DNA of 64,000 bases, from NCBI RefSeq assembly GCF_000017565.1, contig NC_009719.1:496001-560000 (forward strand), in the 5' to 3' direction. Origin of the DNA: Parvibaculum lavamentivorans DS-1. GTDB taxonomy: Bacteria; Pseudomonadota; Alphaproteobacteria; Parvibaculales; Parvibaculaceae. Made by a program: the position numbers and the translations under genes. Position 1 is the stretch's first letter, and each line of letters begins with the position of its first letter. The notes under the pieces were generated by a model. That model saw only the letters and a list, made by a program, of their open reading frames with translations. It made no database searches and was not told where the DNA came from. This document shows positions 34,096 to 43,262 of the stretch, one piece after another.

Positions 34096-34947
34096 TCAGC
34101 CCTTCAGCGTGCATTTTCCGTTGTTGATGACGACCGCGTCGCGCTCCTTCACACGGGCCCGGAAAGAGATGACGTCCTTGTCTTTCCACACATCGACAGT
34201 GACCGTATCGCCCGGAAAAACCGGCGCCGAAAACCGCACGTCGAACCCTGTGATCTGCGTCGGGTCGTAGTTCAGAACATCGGAAATAATCGCGCGGCAG
34301 CATGTGCCATAGGTACAAAGCCCATGCAGGATCGGCTTCGGAAAGCCGACCGCCTTCGCGAACTCGGGATCGGAATGAAGCGGGTTGCGGTCGCCCGAAA
34401 GGCGATAGAGCAAAGCCTGGTCGGGCAGCGTCTGCGCGTCGATGCTCATGTCCGGCGCGCGGTCCGGCAGCGTGTGCGGCGCCGGCGCGCCTTCGCGCGG
34501 CCCGCCAAAGCCGCCATCGCCGCGCGCGAAGATCGTTGATGTCAGTGTACAGAGCTTGTCGCCGCCCTTCTCCGCGATATTCGTTTCCGTGACGATGATC
34601 GCGCCCTTGCCTTCGCCCTTGTCCCACGCGCCGACGACGCGGCTGTCCGTGGTAATCTTCGCCGCCACGGGCAGCGGCTTGTAGAGCTTCAGCTTCTGCT
34701 CGCCGTGAACCACCATCGCGTAATTGATGCCGCTGTCGCCGATGGCGCCCGCGCCCCAGGCGATCACGGTGGCAAGCGTCGGCACCGTCTTCAGGTTTTT
34801 CTCATAGACGAAAGGCAATTCCTTCTCGTCCATCGGGTCCCGCCCGAAGCCGATGCCAAGCGCATAAAGCATCGTCTCGCGGTCGCCATAGCTGAATTCC
34901 TGGCCCTCGGCCTTCAGCGACATGAGCGTGTCGTAATTGATAGCCAT
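34096..34947 (-). CDS. MaoC-type 2-enoyl-CoA hydratase
   Basis: 283 residues, the size of the double-hotdog hydratase-2 family (as in peroxisomal multifunctional enzyme 2). The N-terminal half is the inactive hotdog; the C-terminal half has the hydratase-2 signature YRLSGDRNPLHSDPEFAKAVGFPKPILHGLCTYG, with catalytic Asp and His in D-x-N-P-x-H. It hydrates trans-2-enoyl-CoA to the R-3-hydroxyacyl-CoA, the opposite stereochemistry to FadJ. The ATG at 34947 follows GGGAGGAG; a start at 35046 is rejected. Confidence 0.9.
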   Translation of the reverse strand: MAINYDTLMSLKAEGQEFSYGDRETMLYALGIGFGRDPMDEKELPFVYEKNLKTVPTLATVIAWGAGAIGDSGINYAMVVHGEQKLKLYKPLPVAAKITTDSRVVGAWDKGEGKGAIIVTETNIAEKGGDKLCTLTSTIFARGDGGFGGPREGAPAPHTLPDRAPDMSIDAQTLPDQALLYRLSGDRNPLHSDPEFAKAVGFPKPILHGLCTYGTCCRAIISDVLNYDPTQITGFDVRFSAPVFPGDTVTVDVWKDKDVISFRARVKERDAVVINNGKCTLKG

Positions 34948-35065
34948 TCCGGCTCCTCCCTTGGTTCTTGCGAATTCGTTGGCGCATAGGAAAGCGGTTC
35001 CGTCCCGCCCGCGCAAGCGGCTATAGCAGTCATGGAGGATTTGCAAACGGCGCGGGACGGAAGAC

Positions 35066-35503
35066 CTAGCGTTCGCCGAGCACTTTCCAGAGGCTCGTCG
35101 CCGTCATCACGTCTTCACCGCCGGCGCAAAACCGCGCCGAGACGAAGATGATGGCGCGGGTTTTCCGCTCGAGCTTCGTATGGCATTCGATCAGCGCGCC
35201 CGCCTTCGGCTCGCCGAGGAAGCTCGCCTGCAGGCTCAGTGTGACGCAGCTTTTGCCCTCCGCGCCGCGATTGGCGGCGCTGCCGAGAAAGGCGTCGGCG
35301 AAAGTCATCATCATGCCTTCATGCACGATGCCTTGTTCGTTCACATACCGCTCATCGGCGATGAAGGCGAAAATCCTTGCGCCATCGGCATCTTCGCGCT
35401 CGAAGAGCGGCCCCACATAGGCCTCGAAAGGATCGTGCAGCTCGCTGATCCGCCAGCCTTCGGGCGTCGCGACCTCGACGGGAGAGGGCAGGGGATCGCT
35501 CAC
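35066..35503 (-). CDS. PaaI-family hotdog thioesterase
   Basis: 145 residues, one hotdog domain with ERYVNEQGIVHEGMMMTFADAFLGSAAN, the HGG-type helix of the PaaI/DUF4442 group here written HEGMM with Asp in FAD as the usual catalytic acid. It should hydrolyse an acyl-CoA or aryl-acyl-CoA. Its start overlaps the upstream thioesterase gene by 4 nt, so the pair is coupled. Confidence 0.85.
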   Translation of the reverse strand: MSDPLPSPVEVATPEGWRISELHDPFEAYVGPLFEREDADGARIFAFIADERYVNEQGIVHEGMMMTFADAFLGSAANRGAEGKSCVTLSLQASFLGEPKAGALIECHTKLERKTRAIIFVSARFCAGGEDVMTATSLWKVLGER

Positions 35504-35907
35504 GCCGCGCCCTTCTCCTTGATCGCGTAGACGCCGGTCGCCGTCATCAGGATGCGGCTGCCGACGCGCAGGTCCCCCGAAATGAAAAGCACAGTCCGCG
35601 TCGCGCGCGTCACCTCCGCGCGTCCTTCAACTTCCTCCCCCTTCTCGCCCGCGCTCACGAAATCGCAATTGACGGAAAGCGGCCGCACTTCGGCGTCCGG
35701 CTGCTTTGCCGCCGCCGCGTCTTTCGCCACCTGCCCAAGCACGATTGCCGCTAGCGTCATCATCATGCCGCCATGCAGCCTGTCCGCGCCGTTCAGGTGG
35801 TGCGGGGCGATTTCGAATGTGAAGACATCCTGTCCGTCGCGTTGCACGCGCCGCACCGGTCCGGCATAGGCGCCGAAGCCGCTTGTATCGACCTGGGTGG
35901 AACTCAT
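35500..35907 (-). CDS. PaaI-family hotdog thioesterase
   Basis: 135 residues. The core is HHLNGADRLHGGMMMTLAAIVLGQVAK, with the HGGMMM helix typical of PaaI thioesterases, followed by PLSVNCDFVSAGEKGEEVEGRAEVTRATRTVLFISG. In this copy the acid after the helix is not Asp (TLAAI where the neighbour has TFADA), so catalysis may be weaker or the two proteins may form a heteromer. GGAAG precedes the ATG at 35907; the longer frame from 36039 is rejected. Confidence 0.83.
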   Translation of the reverse strand: MSSTQVDTSGFGAYAGPVRRVQRDGQDVFTFEIAPHHLNGADRLHGGMMMTLAAIVLGQVAKDAAAAKQPDAEVRPLSVNCDFVSAGEKGEEVEGRAEVTRATRTVLFISGDLRVGSRILMTATGVYAIKEKGAA

Positions 35908-36126
35908 GAATACTTCCGGAGGGAGAGAGGGATCGGATGCGCCCTTGTCTAGCCTCTCGCGCCGCGCGGCACAAGAAAAGGCCCGCACCGGCAAAGGTAA
36001 GGGCAAAAGGCATGTCAGCCGAAGATCCCGGCGCCGCACCGGGTGGGGGGTGAGGGCGGCGCGACGCCGGGTCTGCGAGGCCCGCGAACGGCCGGTGAGG
36101 AACCGGGCGCCGCGGGGAGATATATG

Positions 36127-36612
36127 TCAGACGCCTGAAAGCGTATTTGGTTGCGCGATCCAGCGTTCCGGCACGCCATATTTTTCAAGCGTCTCCGTCA
36201 CGGCATCGACGCGCGCTTCGGCTTCGCGTTGCGTCACCGGATCGGGCGAGGTCAGCGCCGCGCTCGCGGCGGAAACCGTAATGTTCTGCAAGCCGCGATA
36301 GGTGATCTCTTCGGCCGCCGCGCGCAGCGCTGTTTCCGCTTCGTTCGTCGGGACCGTCCAGCCCTCGGCGAAGTAAACCGGGAAGACCACGCGCTCGCTG
36401 TCGTTCACGCCATAGCCGACGCTGCGCGGCGCCTGCGGATCGATTGCGCTCACAAAGATCACCCGTGTTTCAATGCCGGGCTCAAAAGACGCGTTAACGG
36501 CATCCGGCCGCGGCATCGGAAGAGGGCTCGCGGCAGTCGCCGTCTGCGCCATGAGCGCGGCGCCCATGGCGGTGCTGAAACCCAGCGCGGTAACGATCAT
36601 CAGCCTGTTCAT
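36127..36612 (-). CDS. Secreted OmpA-C-like protein
   Basis: 161 residues. Signal peptide MNRLMIVTALGFSTAMGAAL...TATA, then a domain that follows the OmpA C-terminal outline: RVVFPVYFAEGWTVPTNEAETALRAAAEEITYRGLQNITVSAASA, then REAEARVDAVTETLEKYGVPERWI. The usual peptidoglycan-binding Asp and Arg of OmpA are not clearly kept (TQREAEARVDAV has an Arg at about the right place). Periplasmic, possibly cell-wall associated. Related OmpA-like short proteins are common; this is an inference from pattern. Confidence 0.6.
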   Translation of the reverse strand: MNRLMIVTALGFSTAMGAALMAQTATAASPLPMPRPDAVNASFEPGIETRVIFVSAIDPQAPRSVGYGVNDSERVVFPVYFAEGWTVPTNEAETALRAAAEEITYRGLQNITVSAASAALTSPDPVTQREAEARVDAVTETLEKYGVPERWIAQPNTLSGV

Positions 36613-36958
36613 CTCGGTCCCCTTTCGTTTCGCGGTCCGCGCGGACCATCCGTCCGCTTTTCCACCCTCCCAACATGGCCCTCCAATGTGTCCCCATCCG
36701 GATTTTTGGCAGGCGGTTACGGGGAAATTTCAAGGCGATATTGGGGCGCCGCCCCTGCTGCTGCGTTCTGCACCGCGTGCTGTTCAAATCCGGACAATCG
36801 AGCCGCGCAAACCCTACGGAAAAGCGCGGAGATTCCGCTTTGAAGGGGGTGGCAAGCCGTTTATGGTGCGCCTCAAAGGGGCCCTGAGCGCCAAAAAAGC
36901 CCGCAATTGACGGGTTGCCGAACCCCTAAAACGATTTCAACCCCTTCGGGAGACGTTC
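36613..36958. other. Divergent intergenic region
   Basis: About 345 bp between the OmpA-like gene (minus) and a thiolase (plus). It contains GC-rich dyads (GGGGCGCCGCCCC near 36743) and a small dyad GGGTT-GCCG-AACCC near 36913, but I see no convincing gene. Reading frames on the plus strand here end inside the gap without ribosome binding sites. Confidence 0.5.
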
Positions 36959-38179
36959 ATGTCCAGAGAAGCAGTCATTGTGTCCACCGCCCGCACCGGC
37001 CTCGCCAAGTCGGGTCGCGGTGGCTTCAACAACACCCATGGCGCCGCCATGGCCGGCCACGCGATCAAGCACGCCATCGAGCGCGCGAAGATCGACCCGG
37101 CCGCCGTCGAAGACGTCATCATGGGTTGCGGCGCGCCTGAAGGCGCCACCGGCATGAATGTCGGCCGTCTCGCCGCCATCTGGGCCGGCTGCCCGGTCAC
37201 GACCTCCGGCACCACGGTCAACCGCTTCTGCTCCTCGGGCCTGCAGACCATCGCCATGGCCGCCGGCCGCATTGTCAATGAAGGCGTGCCCGTCATGGTC
37301 GGCGCCGGCGTCGAGTCGATCTCGCTCGTCCAGATGGGCGGCCAGAACCTCAATCGCCTGACCGAAGAAAAGCTCATGCAGGAAAAGCCTGAGCTCTGGA
37401 TGGCGATGATCGAGACCGCCGAAATCGTTGCCGAGCGTTACAACGTCAGCCGCGACTACCAGGACGAATACGCCCTCCGCAGCCAGCAGCGCATCGCCGC
37501 CGCGCAGCAGGCCGGCCTCTTCAAGGACGAAATCGTCCCGATGAAGACCAAGATGAAGGTCGTGAACAAGGAGACGGGCGAGGAATCCCTGGTCGATTAC
37601 GTCGTCGAGAAGGACGAGTGCAACCGTCCGGAGACGACGCTTGAATCGCTCCAGGGTCTGAAGCCGGTCTTCAAGAACGGCCAGAAGATCAAGGAAGGCA
37701 AATACATCACCGCCGGCAATGCCTCGCAGCTTTCGGACGGCGCCGCCGCCGTCGTGCTCATGGAGCGCAAGGAAGCCGAAAAGAACGGCTCCGACATTCT
37801 CGGCGTCTTCCGCGGCTTCGCCGTCGCCGGTTGCGAACCCGACGAGATGGGCATCGGCCCGGTCTTCGCCGTGCCGCGCCTGCTCGAGCGCCACGGCCTC
37901 AAGGTAGACGACATCGACCTCTGGGAGCTGAATGAAGCCTTCGCGAGCCAGTGCCTCTACAGCCGCGACCGCCTCGGCATCGACCCCGAGAAGTACAACG
38001 TCAATGGCGGCTCCATTGCCATCGGCCATCCCTTCGGCATGACTGGCGCGCGCTGCACCGGCCACATCCTGCTCGAAGGCCGCCGCCGCAAGCAGGCCGG
38101 CCAGAACGTGAAGTACGGCGTTGTCACCATGTGCATCGGTGGCGGCATGGGCGCCGCCGGTCTCTTCGAATTCGCGTAA
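36959..38179 (+). CDS. Acetyl-CoA acyltransferase (thiolase)
   Basis: 406 residues. Active-site Cys in [16 protein letters not shown], then [44 protein letters not shown] with the catalytic His, and [15 protein letters not shown] with the second Cys. The [10 protein letters not shown] form is typical of degradative thiolases. GGGAG precedes the ATG. It is a single gene closed by a strong terminator; with the thiolase at 5874 it makes two in the window. Confidence 0.93.
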   Translation: MSREAVIVSTARTGLAKSGRGGFNNTHGAAMAGHAIKHAIERAKIDPAAVEDVIMGCGAPEGATGMNVGRLAAIWAGCPVTTSGTTVNRFCSSGLQTIAMAAGRIVNEGVPVMVGAGVESISLVQMGGQNLNRLTEEKLMQEKPELWMAMIETAEIVAERYNVSRDYQDEYALRSQQRIAAAQQAGLFKDEIVPMKTKMKVVNKETGEESLVDYVVEKDECNRPETTLESLQGLKPVFKNGQKIKEGKYITAGNASQLSDGAAAVVLMERKEAEKNGSDILGVFRGFAVAGCEPDEMGIGPVFAVPRLLERHGLKVDDIDLWELNEAFASQCLYSRDRLGIDPEKYNVNGGSIAIGHPFGMTGARCTGHILLEGRRRKQAGQNVKYGVVTMCIGGGMGAAGLFEFA

Positions 38180-38203
38180 TTCGAAACGACTGAGCGATTT
38201 TGA

Positions 38204-38240
38204 AAGGCCCGTGAGTTTTCTCACGGGCCTTCCTTCTTTT
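38204..38240 (+). terminator. Thiolase terminator
   Basis: AAGGCCCGTGAG (38204-38215) pairs perfectly with CTCACGGGCCTT (38220-38231), loop TTTT, followed by CCTTCTTTT. It is directly followed by a family C repeat. Confidence 0.88.
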
Positions 38241-38332
38241 CGTCATTGCGAGCGTAGCGAAGCAATCCAGGGTCGCACTCTCTGCGCATATCGCTTCTGG
38301 ATTGCTTCGTCGCTACGCTCCTCGCAATGACG
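38241..38332. repeat. Dispersed palindromic repeat, family C
   Basis: Left arm CGTCATTGCGAGCGTAGCGA then AGCAATCCAG; right arm CTGGATTGCTTCGTCGCTAC then GCTCCTCGCAATGACG. The two arms are near-complementary over about 34 bp around a 25-bp middle. This is a well-known alphaproteobacterial interspersed palindrome. One copy in the window. Confidence 0.85.
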
Positions 38333-38363
38333 AAGATGATTGTCCCGGGAGAAGGAACAAGCG

Positions 38364-38804
38364 ATGCGCTATTTCGATGACTTTGTGGTAGGCGAGCGCC
38401 ACGACATCCCGGCGACCTACGAAATGACGAAGGACGAAATCGTCTCATTCGCCTCGAAATGGGACCCGCAGCCTTTCCATGTCGATGAAGCCGCCGCCGC
38501 GAAATCCATCTACGGAACGCTGACGGCCTGCGGCACGCATATCCAGGCCGTGGTGCTTTTCCTTGCCGCGCGCCTGCCGGAAGAAACCGCCGTCATCGGC
38601 GCACTCGGCTACGACGAAGTGCGGTTTCACAAAGCAGCAAAACTCGGCGACACGCTCCGCCTCGTCATCGAATGCATCGAGACGAAACCGTCCTCGTCGA
38701 AGCCGGACCGCAGCGTCGTGAAGAACCGTCACATCCTGATGAACCAGTCGGACGAAACGATCTTCACCCAGACGACGACGCTGCTGATCGCAAGGAAGGC
38801 TTAA
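38364..38804 (+). CDS. MaoC-domain hydratase
   Basis: 146 residues, a single hotdog: MRYFDDFVVGERHDIPATYEMTKDEIVSFASKWDPQPFHVDEAAAAKSIYGTLTACGTHIQAVV. The D-P-Q-P-F-H segment matches the R-hydratase D-x-x-P-x-H motif. Expected (R)-specific enoyl-CoA hydratase or related acyl-CoA role. GAAGGAA precedes the ATG at 38364; an upstream in-frame start at 38340 is less good. It converges with and overlaps by 4 bp the acyl-CoA dehydrogenase at 38801. Confidence 0.87.
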   Translation: MRYFDDFVVGERHDIPATYEMTKDEIVSFASKWDPQPFHVDEAAAAKSIYGTLTACGTHIQAVVLFLAARLPEETAVIGALGYDEVRFHKAAKLGDTLRLVIECIETKPSSSKPDRSVVKNRHILMNQSDETIFTQTTTLLIARKA

Positions 38805-40003
38805 AGCCCCAGCACCAGCTTCGCCATGATGCCGCGCTGAACTTCGTTCGAGCCGCCATAGATGGAAGCCGCCCGGTTGTTCAGATAGGTCGGCATGAAG
38901 ACCATGCCTTCCGCGGGGCCGATCGGCTCGACATTCGATCCCGGCGTCCGCGCATCGTGCTGGTCGACGCCTGAATAGAAGCCGATGGTCTCGACGGCGA
39001 TTTCGTCGAGACGCTGGCGCATTTCCGTCCCGCGCGTCTTCAGCATCGAGGAAGCGGGGCCGGGATTCTTGCCGCCGGCAAGCTCCGCCATCACGCGATG
39101 TTCGGTCATCTCCATCGCCTTCACCTCGATCTCGGCTTCGGCGATCTTGCGGGCGAAAGTCGCATCGTCGATCAGGCGCTTGCCGTCGCCGTCGCGTTCG
39201 CTTGCGGCGACCTCCCGGATTTTCTCAATGCCCACTTCAAGCGCCGCCGCGAAGGCGCCGCCGCGCTCGAACTCGAGAAGATATTTCGCGACCGTCCAGC
39301 CGTCATTCTCTTCGCCGACGCGGTTCTTCTTCGGCACGTGCACATCGTCGAAGAAAACCTGGTTCACCTCATGTTCGCCCGCCAGCGTGATGATGGGCTC
39401 GACCTTGATGCCGGGTGTATTCATGTCGAGCAGCAGGAAGGTGATGCCCTGTTGCGGCTTGCCGCTTGCATCCGTGCGCACGAGGCAGAACATCATGTTC
39501 GCGAAGTGGGCATGCGTGGTCCAGATCTTGGTCCCGTTCAGCACATAATCGTCGCCATCCGGCACCGCCTTCAGCTGCAGCGAGGCGAGGTCCGAGCCCG
39601 CGCCCGGCTCCGAATAGCCCTGGCACCAATAGTCTTCGCCGGAAAGAATGCGCGGCAGGTAGTAATTCTTCTGCTCGGGCGTGCCGAACTTCATCAGCAT
39701 CGGCCCGCACATGCGAAGCCCCATCGGCGACAGGCCCGGCGTGCCCGCGCGGGTGCATTCCGAGGTCCAGATATATTTCTGCATCTCGCTCCAGCCGGTT
39801 CCGCCATATTCCTTCGGCCAGCTCGGCGCCACCCAGCCCTTCTTGTAGAGGATCTTCTGCCAGGCGAGATTCCATTGCTTGTCGGTGAAGACCGACGTCG
39901 TGAGGCTCCCCGCCTCGCGCAGTTCCGGCGTCAGGTTTTCATCGAGAAAGGCGCGCACTTCGTCGCGGAAGCTCGCATCGGCGGGCGTGAGTTCGAGATT
40001 CAT
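38801..40003 (-). CDS. Acyl-CoA dehydrogenase
   Basis: 400 residues starting MNLELTPADASFRDEVRAFL. Signatures: QGYSEPGAGSDLASLQLKA, LNGTKIWTTHAHFANMMFCLVRTD, ITLAGEHEVNQVFFDDVHVPK and the end IYGGSNEVQRGIMAKLVLGL. This is the subgroup often tied to steroid side-chain, terpenoid or branched fatty-acid breakdown (FadE-like IpdE/CHSH2 relatives); no further precision is possible. I reject the much longer in-frame start at 40318, which overlaps the upstream gene. A close paralogue lies at 41704. Confidence 0.92.
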   Translation of the reverse strand: MNLELTPADASFRDEVRAFLDENLTPELREAGSLTTSVFTDKQWNLAWQKILYKKGWVAPSWPKEYGGTGWSEMQKYIWTSECTRAGTPGLSPMGLRMCGPMLMKFGTPEQKNYYLPRILSGEDYWCQGYSEPGAGSDLASLQLKAVPDGDDYVLNGTKIWTTHAHFANMMFCLVRTDASGKPQQGITFLLLDMNTPGIKVEPIITLAGEHEVNQVFFDDVHVPKKNRVGEENDGWTVAKYLLEFERGGAFAAALEVGIEKIREVAASERDGDGKRLIDDATFARKIAEAEIEVKAMEMTEHRVMAELAGGKNPGPASSMLKTRGTEMRQRLDEIAVETIGFYSGVDQHDARTPGSNVEPIGPAEGMVFMPTYLNNRAASIYGGSNEVQRGIMAKLVLGL

Positions 40004-40028
40004 TTTCTTCTTCTGGTCTGTCGAAGGG

Positions 40029-40946
40029 TCAGCGCAGACAGTCTGTCGAGACTCCCATGCGGCGGCAAGCCTGATGCGCGGGCGAATTCGTTGCGAAGCG
40101 CATCGCGAAGCTCGCCGTGTTGGCAAGCGCGCGGACGGCGGGGCGTACCATCGGCCTTGCCGCTGGGGAAACCGCAACCCCGCATTGTTCCTGCAGATGC
40201 TTCGGCAGCAGGTCGATCGCCGCCTGCGTGATGAGCCGTTGCACGGGCTTGCCCGCGCTGCCGAGGGGCGTCGCGTTCCGTACCAGCTCCAGAAACTCAT
40301 GCACGGTGTCGTTGGCATAAAGTTTCGGAGTCATCTCCGTCATATAGGCATCCATCTCGATCATGGACGTCGGCACCCATTCCGCGCCGAAGCCTTTGCC
40401 GATCACTTCGCCTTCGCGGTAATAGCGGTCCTCGTCTTCGCGGGAGAGTTTCGGGTTCGCATAGCGCTTGTAGGCATTGAGGAAGCCCCATGCCGCCGTC
40501 ACATGCACCCATGTCAGAAGCGAAGGCTCCATGGCCCGATAGGCGTCGCCATCATGCGTCGTTCCCGTCACGCGCTGGTGCATGCGCGTCACGCGGTCGA
40601 ATGTCTGCTGCGCCATTTTCGTCGGCCCATAGGTCACGGCCGCCGCCGCCATGCCTGTCCGCTCCATGCGGCGGATCGGATCGACCTTGAAGGTCGAATG
40701 ATCCCATACACCCGCGCGCACATGTTTCTCGGCAAGTTCGAGGATCACCGCCGCGATGCCGCCGACGGCGCTCACGATCGGATTGGCGCTCACCTTCCAG
40801 CCCATGGAGTTCGGTCCCAGCAGCCCGGGATCGCCTTGGGGGACCGTGAAGTCCATTCGCGGCAGAGGGCTGCTGTAATCGCGCTGCGGCGCCTCCGTCG
40901 TGTCGCGCCTTTCCATCGTTTCTCTCGCTTCGCTTCCCAGGGACAT
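40029..40946 (-). CDS. MpaB/DUF2236-type oxygenase-like protein
   Basis: 305 residues. Characteristic stretches are GDPGLLGPNSMGWKVSANPIVSAVGGIAAVILELAEKHVRAGVWDHSTFKVDPIRRMERTG and TYGPTKMAQQTFDRVTRMHQRVTG...YRAMEPSLLTWVHVTAAWGFLNAYKRY, which match the MpaB/latex-clearing-protein-related DUF2236 family of haem-dependent oxygenases; the His of the RMH and TWVH motifs are candidate haem ligands. It is soluble. It is followed after 25 nt by the acyl-CoA dehydrogenase and likely shares its operon. The start may be 40946 or 40916. Confidence 0.8.
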   Translation of the reverse strand: MSLGSEARETMERRDTTEAPQRDYSSPLPRMDFTVPQGDPGLLGPNSMGWKVSANPIVSAVGGIAAVILELAEKHVRAGVWDHSTFKVDPIRRMERTGMAAAAVTYGPTKMAQQTFDRVTRMHQRVTGTTHDGDAYRAMEPSLLTWVHVTAAWGFLNAYKRYANPKLSREDEDRYYREGEVIGKGFGAEWVPTSMIEMDAYMTEMTPKLYANDTVHEFLELVRNATPLGSAGKPVQRLITQAAIDLLPKHLQEQCGVAVSPAARPMVRPAVRALANTASFAMRFATNSPAHQACRRMGVSTDCLR

Positions 40947-41072
40947 GAGCTTGCCTCTTCCGCCATTGCCTCTCGAACTTGCCTCTGAATATAATCCAAG
41001 TAATTGCTCGGAAAACTCGGGTTTCCCGGCCTCTTCGAGACGTCGCCCCGGCACCGTCGAGTTCAGCCTCAA

Positions 41073-41699
41073 GTGTCTGATTTCGCTCCCAAAAAATGGC
41101 CTAAACAGGCCCGCTCACACGTGAGCTTCAACGCCATTGTCGATGCGGCTGCTCGGCTTTTGCGGGAGAACGGCTATGAGGCTCTCACCACAAATCGTAT
41201 CGCCGAGCAGGCGGGCGTCGGCATCGCCACCCTTTATGAGTTCTTCCCCAACAAGGAGGCGATTGTCGCCGAGTTGACGCGACGCCTCATGGCGAAGGTG
41301 GAAGCGGAGATGGAGGAGGCCTTCGCCAAGGCGATGGGGCTCGACCCATGGCCGGGTGTAACGCTCATGACAATGCGGGCGGTCGGTGCGCTGGTGGAGG
41401 AGCGCGATGTTCTGCGCGTGCTCCTGCGGCAGGTGCCTTTCGTTCCGCAATTGCCGGCGATTGTCGAAACGCGGGCGGCACTTGGTGCGCTCTCGCAGCG
41501 TGTCCGCATTCAGGCGGCAGGCGCTCTCGATCTGCCGATGCCGGAGGAAGACGCCTGGCTGATTTCGGAAATGCTCTACAACGCAATTCTCGAAGTCGCT
41601 TTTCTCGATGTAAGCGAAAGAAAACGCGCCGAACTCACAAAGGAGCTGGCGCGTTTGACTTATCGGATGGCCGTGGGCCGCGACCCGGAGGCGGTGTGA
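41073..41699 (+). CDS. TetR-family transcriptional regulator
   Basis: 208 residues from a GTG start. The HTH is at about residues 18-60: FNAIVDAAARLLRENGYEALTTNRIAEQAGVGIATLYEFFPNKEAIVAEL. The ligand domain follows. The GTG at 41073 gives the usual 15-20-residue lead-in SDFAPKKWPKQARSHVS; a TTG at 41004 would extend it without support. It is divergent from the DUF2236-acyl-CoA dehydrogenase operon and next to another dehydrogenase, so it probably controls one or both. Confidence 0.87.
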   Translation: MSDFAPKKWPKQARSHVSFNAIVDAAARLLRENGYEALTTNRIAEQAGVGIATLYEFFPNKEAIVAELTRRLMAKVEAEMEEAFAKAMGLDPWPGVTLMTMRAVGALVEERDVLRVLLRQVPFVPQLPAIVETRAALGALSQRVRIQAAGALDLPMPEEDAWLISEMLYNAILEVAFLDVSERKRAELTKELARLTYRMAVGRDPEAV

Positions 41700-41703
41700 G
41701 GCT

Positions 41704-42915
41704 CTAGAGCCCCAGCACCGCTTTCGCCATGATGTTGCGCTGAACTTCGTTCGAGCCGCCGAAAATAGTCTGCGCCCGCGTGTTCAGGTATTTCGGCATC
41801 ACCATCAGCGTATGGTCCGGCCCCACCGGCGGCACGTTCGCGCCCCAGGTGCGGGCTTCGATCACGTCCGGCTGCACGTAATAGGCAATCGCCTCCACGC
41901 CGAGTTCGGTGATCTTCTGGTTGGTGTCGGCACCGCGCAGCTTGATGATCGAAGCAGCCGCGCCGGGGTTCTGTCCGTTGGAAAGCTGCGACATGATCCG
42001 GTGCTCGGTGAACTCCACCGCCGTCACTTCCACTTCCGTCTCGTCGAGCTTGCGGCGGAAATTCGGGTCGTCGATCAGCTTCGTGCCGGTGCCGCTATGT
42101 TCCGTGCCCGCAACCACGCGCAGCTTGTTCAGTGCATTGCGGAGGTTCGCGCCATGCGCCGCGCCGCCGCGTTCGAATTCGAGCAGATATTTGGCCACCG
42201 TCCAGCCATTGTTCTCGGCGCCGACGCGGTTCTTCTTCGGCACGCGCACATCGTCGAAGAACACCTGGTTCACTTCATGGTCGCCCGCCAGCGTGATGAT
42301 GGGGTCGACCTTGATGCCCTTGGCGTGGAAATCGTCGATCAGGATGAAGGAAATGCCTTCCTGCTTCTTCGCGGCGTTGGGGTCGGTCCGCACGAGGCAG
42401 AACATCTTGTTCGACTGATGCGCGCCCGTCGTCCATAGCTTGGTGCCGTTGATGATGTAGTCGTCGCCGTCTGAATCGGCGCGGCACTGAAGCGACGCGA
42501 GGTCCGAGCCCGAGCCGGGCTCCGAATAGCCCTGGCACCACCAGTCTTCGCCATTGAGGATGCGCGGCAGGTAGTGGGCCTTCTGCTCGTCGGTGCCATG
42601 TCCCATCAGCGTCGGGCCGACCATCGAAAGCCCCATGTTGGAGCCTTGCGGCGCGCCGGCAGCCGCGCATTCCGATGCCCAGATGAAACGCTGCATCACG
42701 TTGAAACCCGCGCCGCCATATTGCTTCGGCCAGCTCGGTGCCGCCCAGCCGCGCTTGTTGAGCCGTTTCAGCCATTCGACGCGCAGATCCTGGTCGGCCA
42801 GGATGCCCGGCGTCAGCCGCGCATGAGCCTTCAGCTCGTCGGTCAGGTTCTCCGCGAGAAAAGCCCGCACTTCGTCGCGAAAGGCCACGTCTTCGGGCCG
42901 CATGGCGAGATCCAT
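41704..42915 (-). CDS. Acyl-CoA dehydrogenase
   Basis: 403 residues, MDLAMRPEDVAFRDEVRAFLAENLTDELK onwards. The key segments QGYSEPGSGSDLASLQCRA, ITLAGDHEVNQVFFDDVRVPKKNRVGAENNGWTVAKYLLEFERGGAAHG and IFGGSNEVQRNIMAKAVLGL are nearly the same as in the protein at 38801, so the two are recent paralogues, though separated by the DUF2236 and TetR genes. GGGAGG precedes the ATG at 42915; the 506-codon open frame from 43224 is rejected. Confidence 0.92.
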   Translation of the reverse strand: MDLAMRPEDVAFRDEVRAFLAENLTDELKAHARLTPGILADQDLRVEWLKRLNKRGWAAPSWPKQYGGAGFNVMQRFIWASECAAAGAPQGSNMGLSMVGPTLMGHGTDEQKAHYLPRILNGEDWWCQGYSEPGSGSDLASLQCRADSDGDDYIINGTKLWTTGAHQSNKMFCLVRTDPNAAKKQEGISFILIDDFHAKGIKVDPIITLAGDHEVNQVFFDDVRVPKKNRVGAENNGWTVAKYLLEFERGGAAHGANLRNALNKLRVVAGTEHSGTGTKLIDDPNFRRKLDETEVEVTAVEFTEHRIMSQLSNGQNPGAAASIIKLRGADTNQKITELGVEAIAYYVQPDVIEARTWGANVPPVGPDHTLMVMPKYLNTRAQTIFGGSNEVQRNIMAKAVLGL

Positions 42916-43262
42916 CCCGTCCTCCCTCAATTCTTGTTGCTTCCGGATATCCCGGTTCTTGTTGCGCCCGAGATTAAGGTCATTGTCGCTCCCCGTCACA
43001 GACAATTTGTCACCGCCGCTTGCACAGCCACGAACAGGAGCGCCCCGCGAGGCGTCCTCCATTGGAACGCTCCGCCACCCAAGAGCAATGCAGTTGGAAA
43101 AAGCTGAAAACTCCGCCTGTTTCTGGCCATTTCGTCTCGGAATCCGCGCTTCTTGCTGTACACTGACCGCGAAGCTTTTTTCGCGATTCGAGGGATTTCT
43201 GTTCCGATTGGCCGCAATGCTCATGCAGTCGGCAGGACCCGCATGAGCATTGGTTTGTCCGG
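42916..43262. other. Divergent intergenic region
   Basis: About 350 bp between the acyl-CoA dehydrogenase (minus) and the antiporter (plus). It contains a small dyad CGCGAA...TTCGCG near 43168-43185 with T residues in the loop. No gene is evident; the open frame across it belongs to the N-terminal overextension of the dehydrogenase. Confidence 0.45.

Noticed and set aside
40004-40318. N-terminal extension of the acyl-CoA dehydrogenase at 38801
   Set aside because: It overlaps the DUF2236 gene and is Arg/Ser/Cys-rich, unlike a dehydrogenase; the family start is at 40003.
42916-43224. N-terminal extension of the acyl-CoA dehydrogenase at 41704
   Set aside because: The family N-terminus and a GGGAGG site are at 42915; the extension is non-coding in character.
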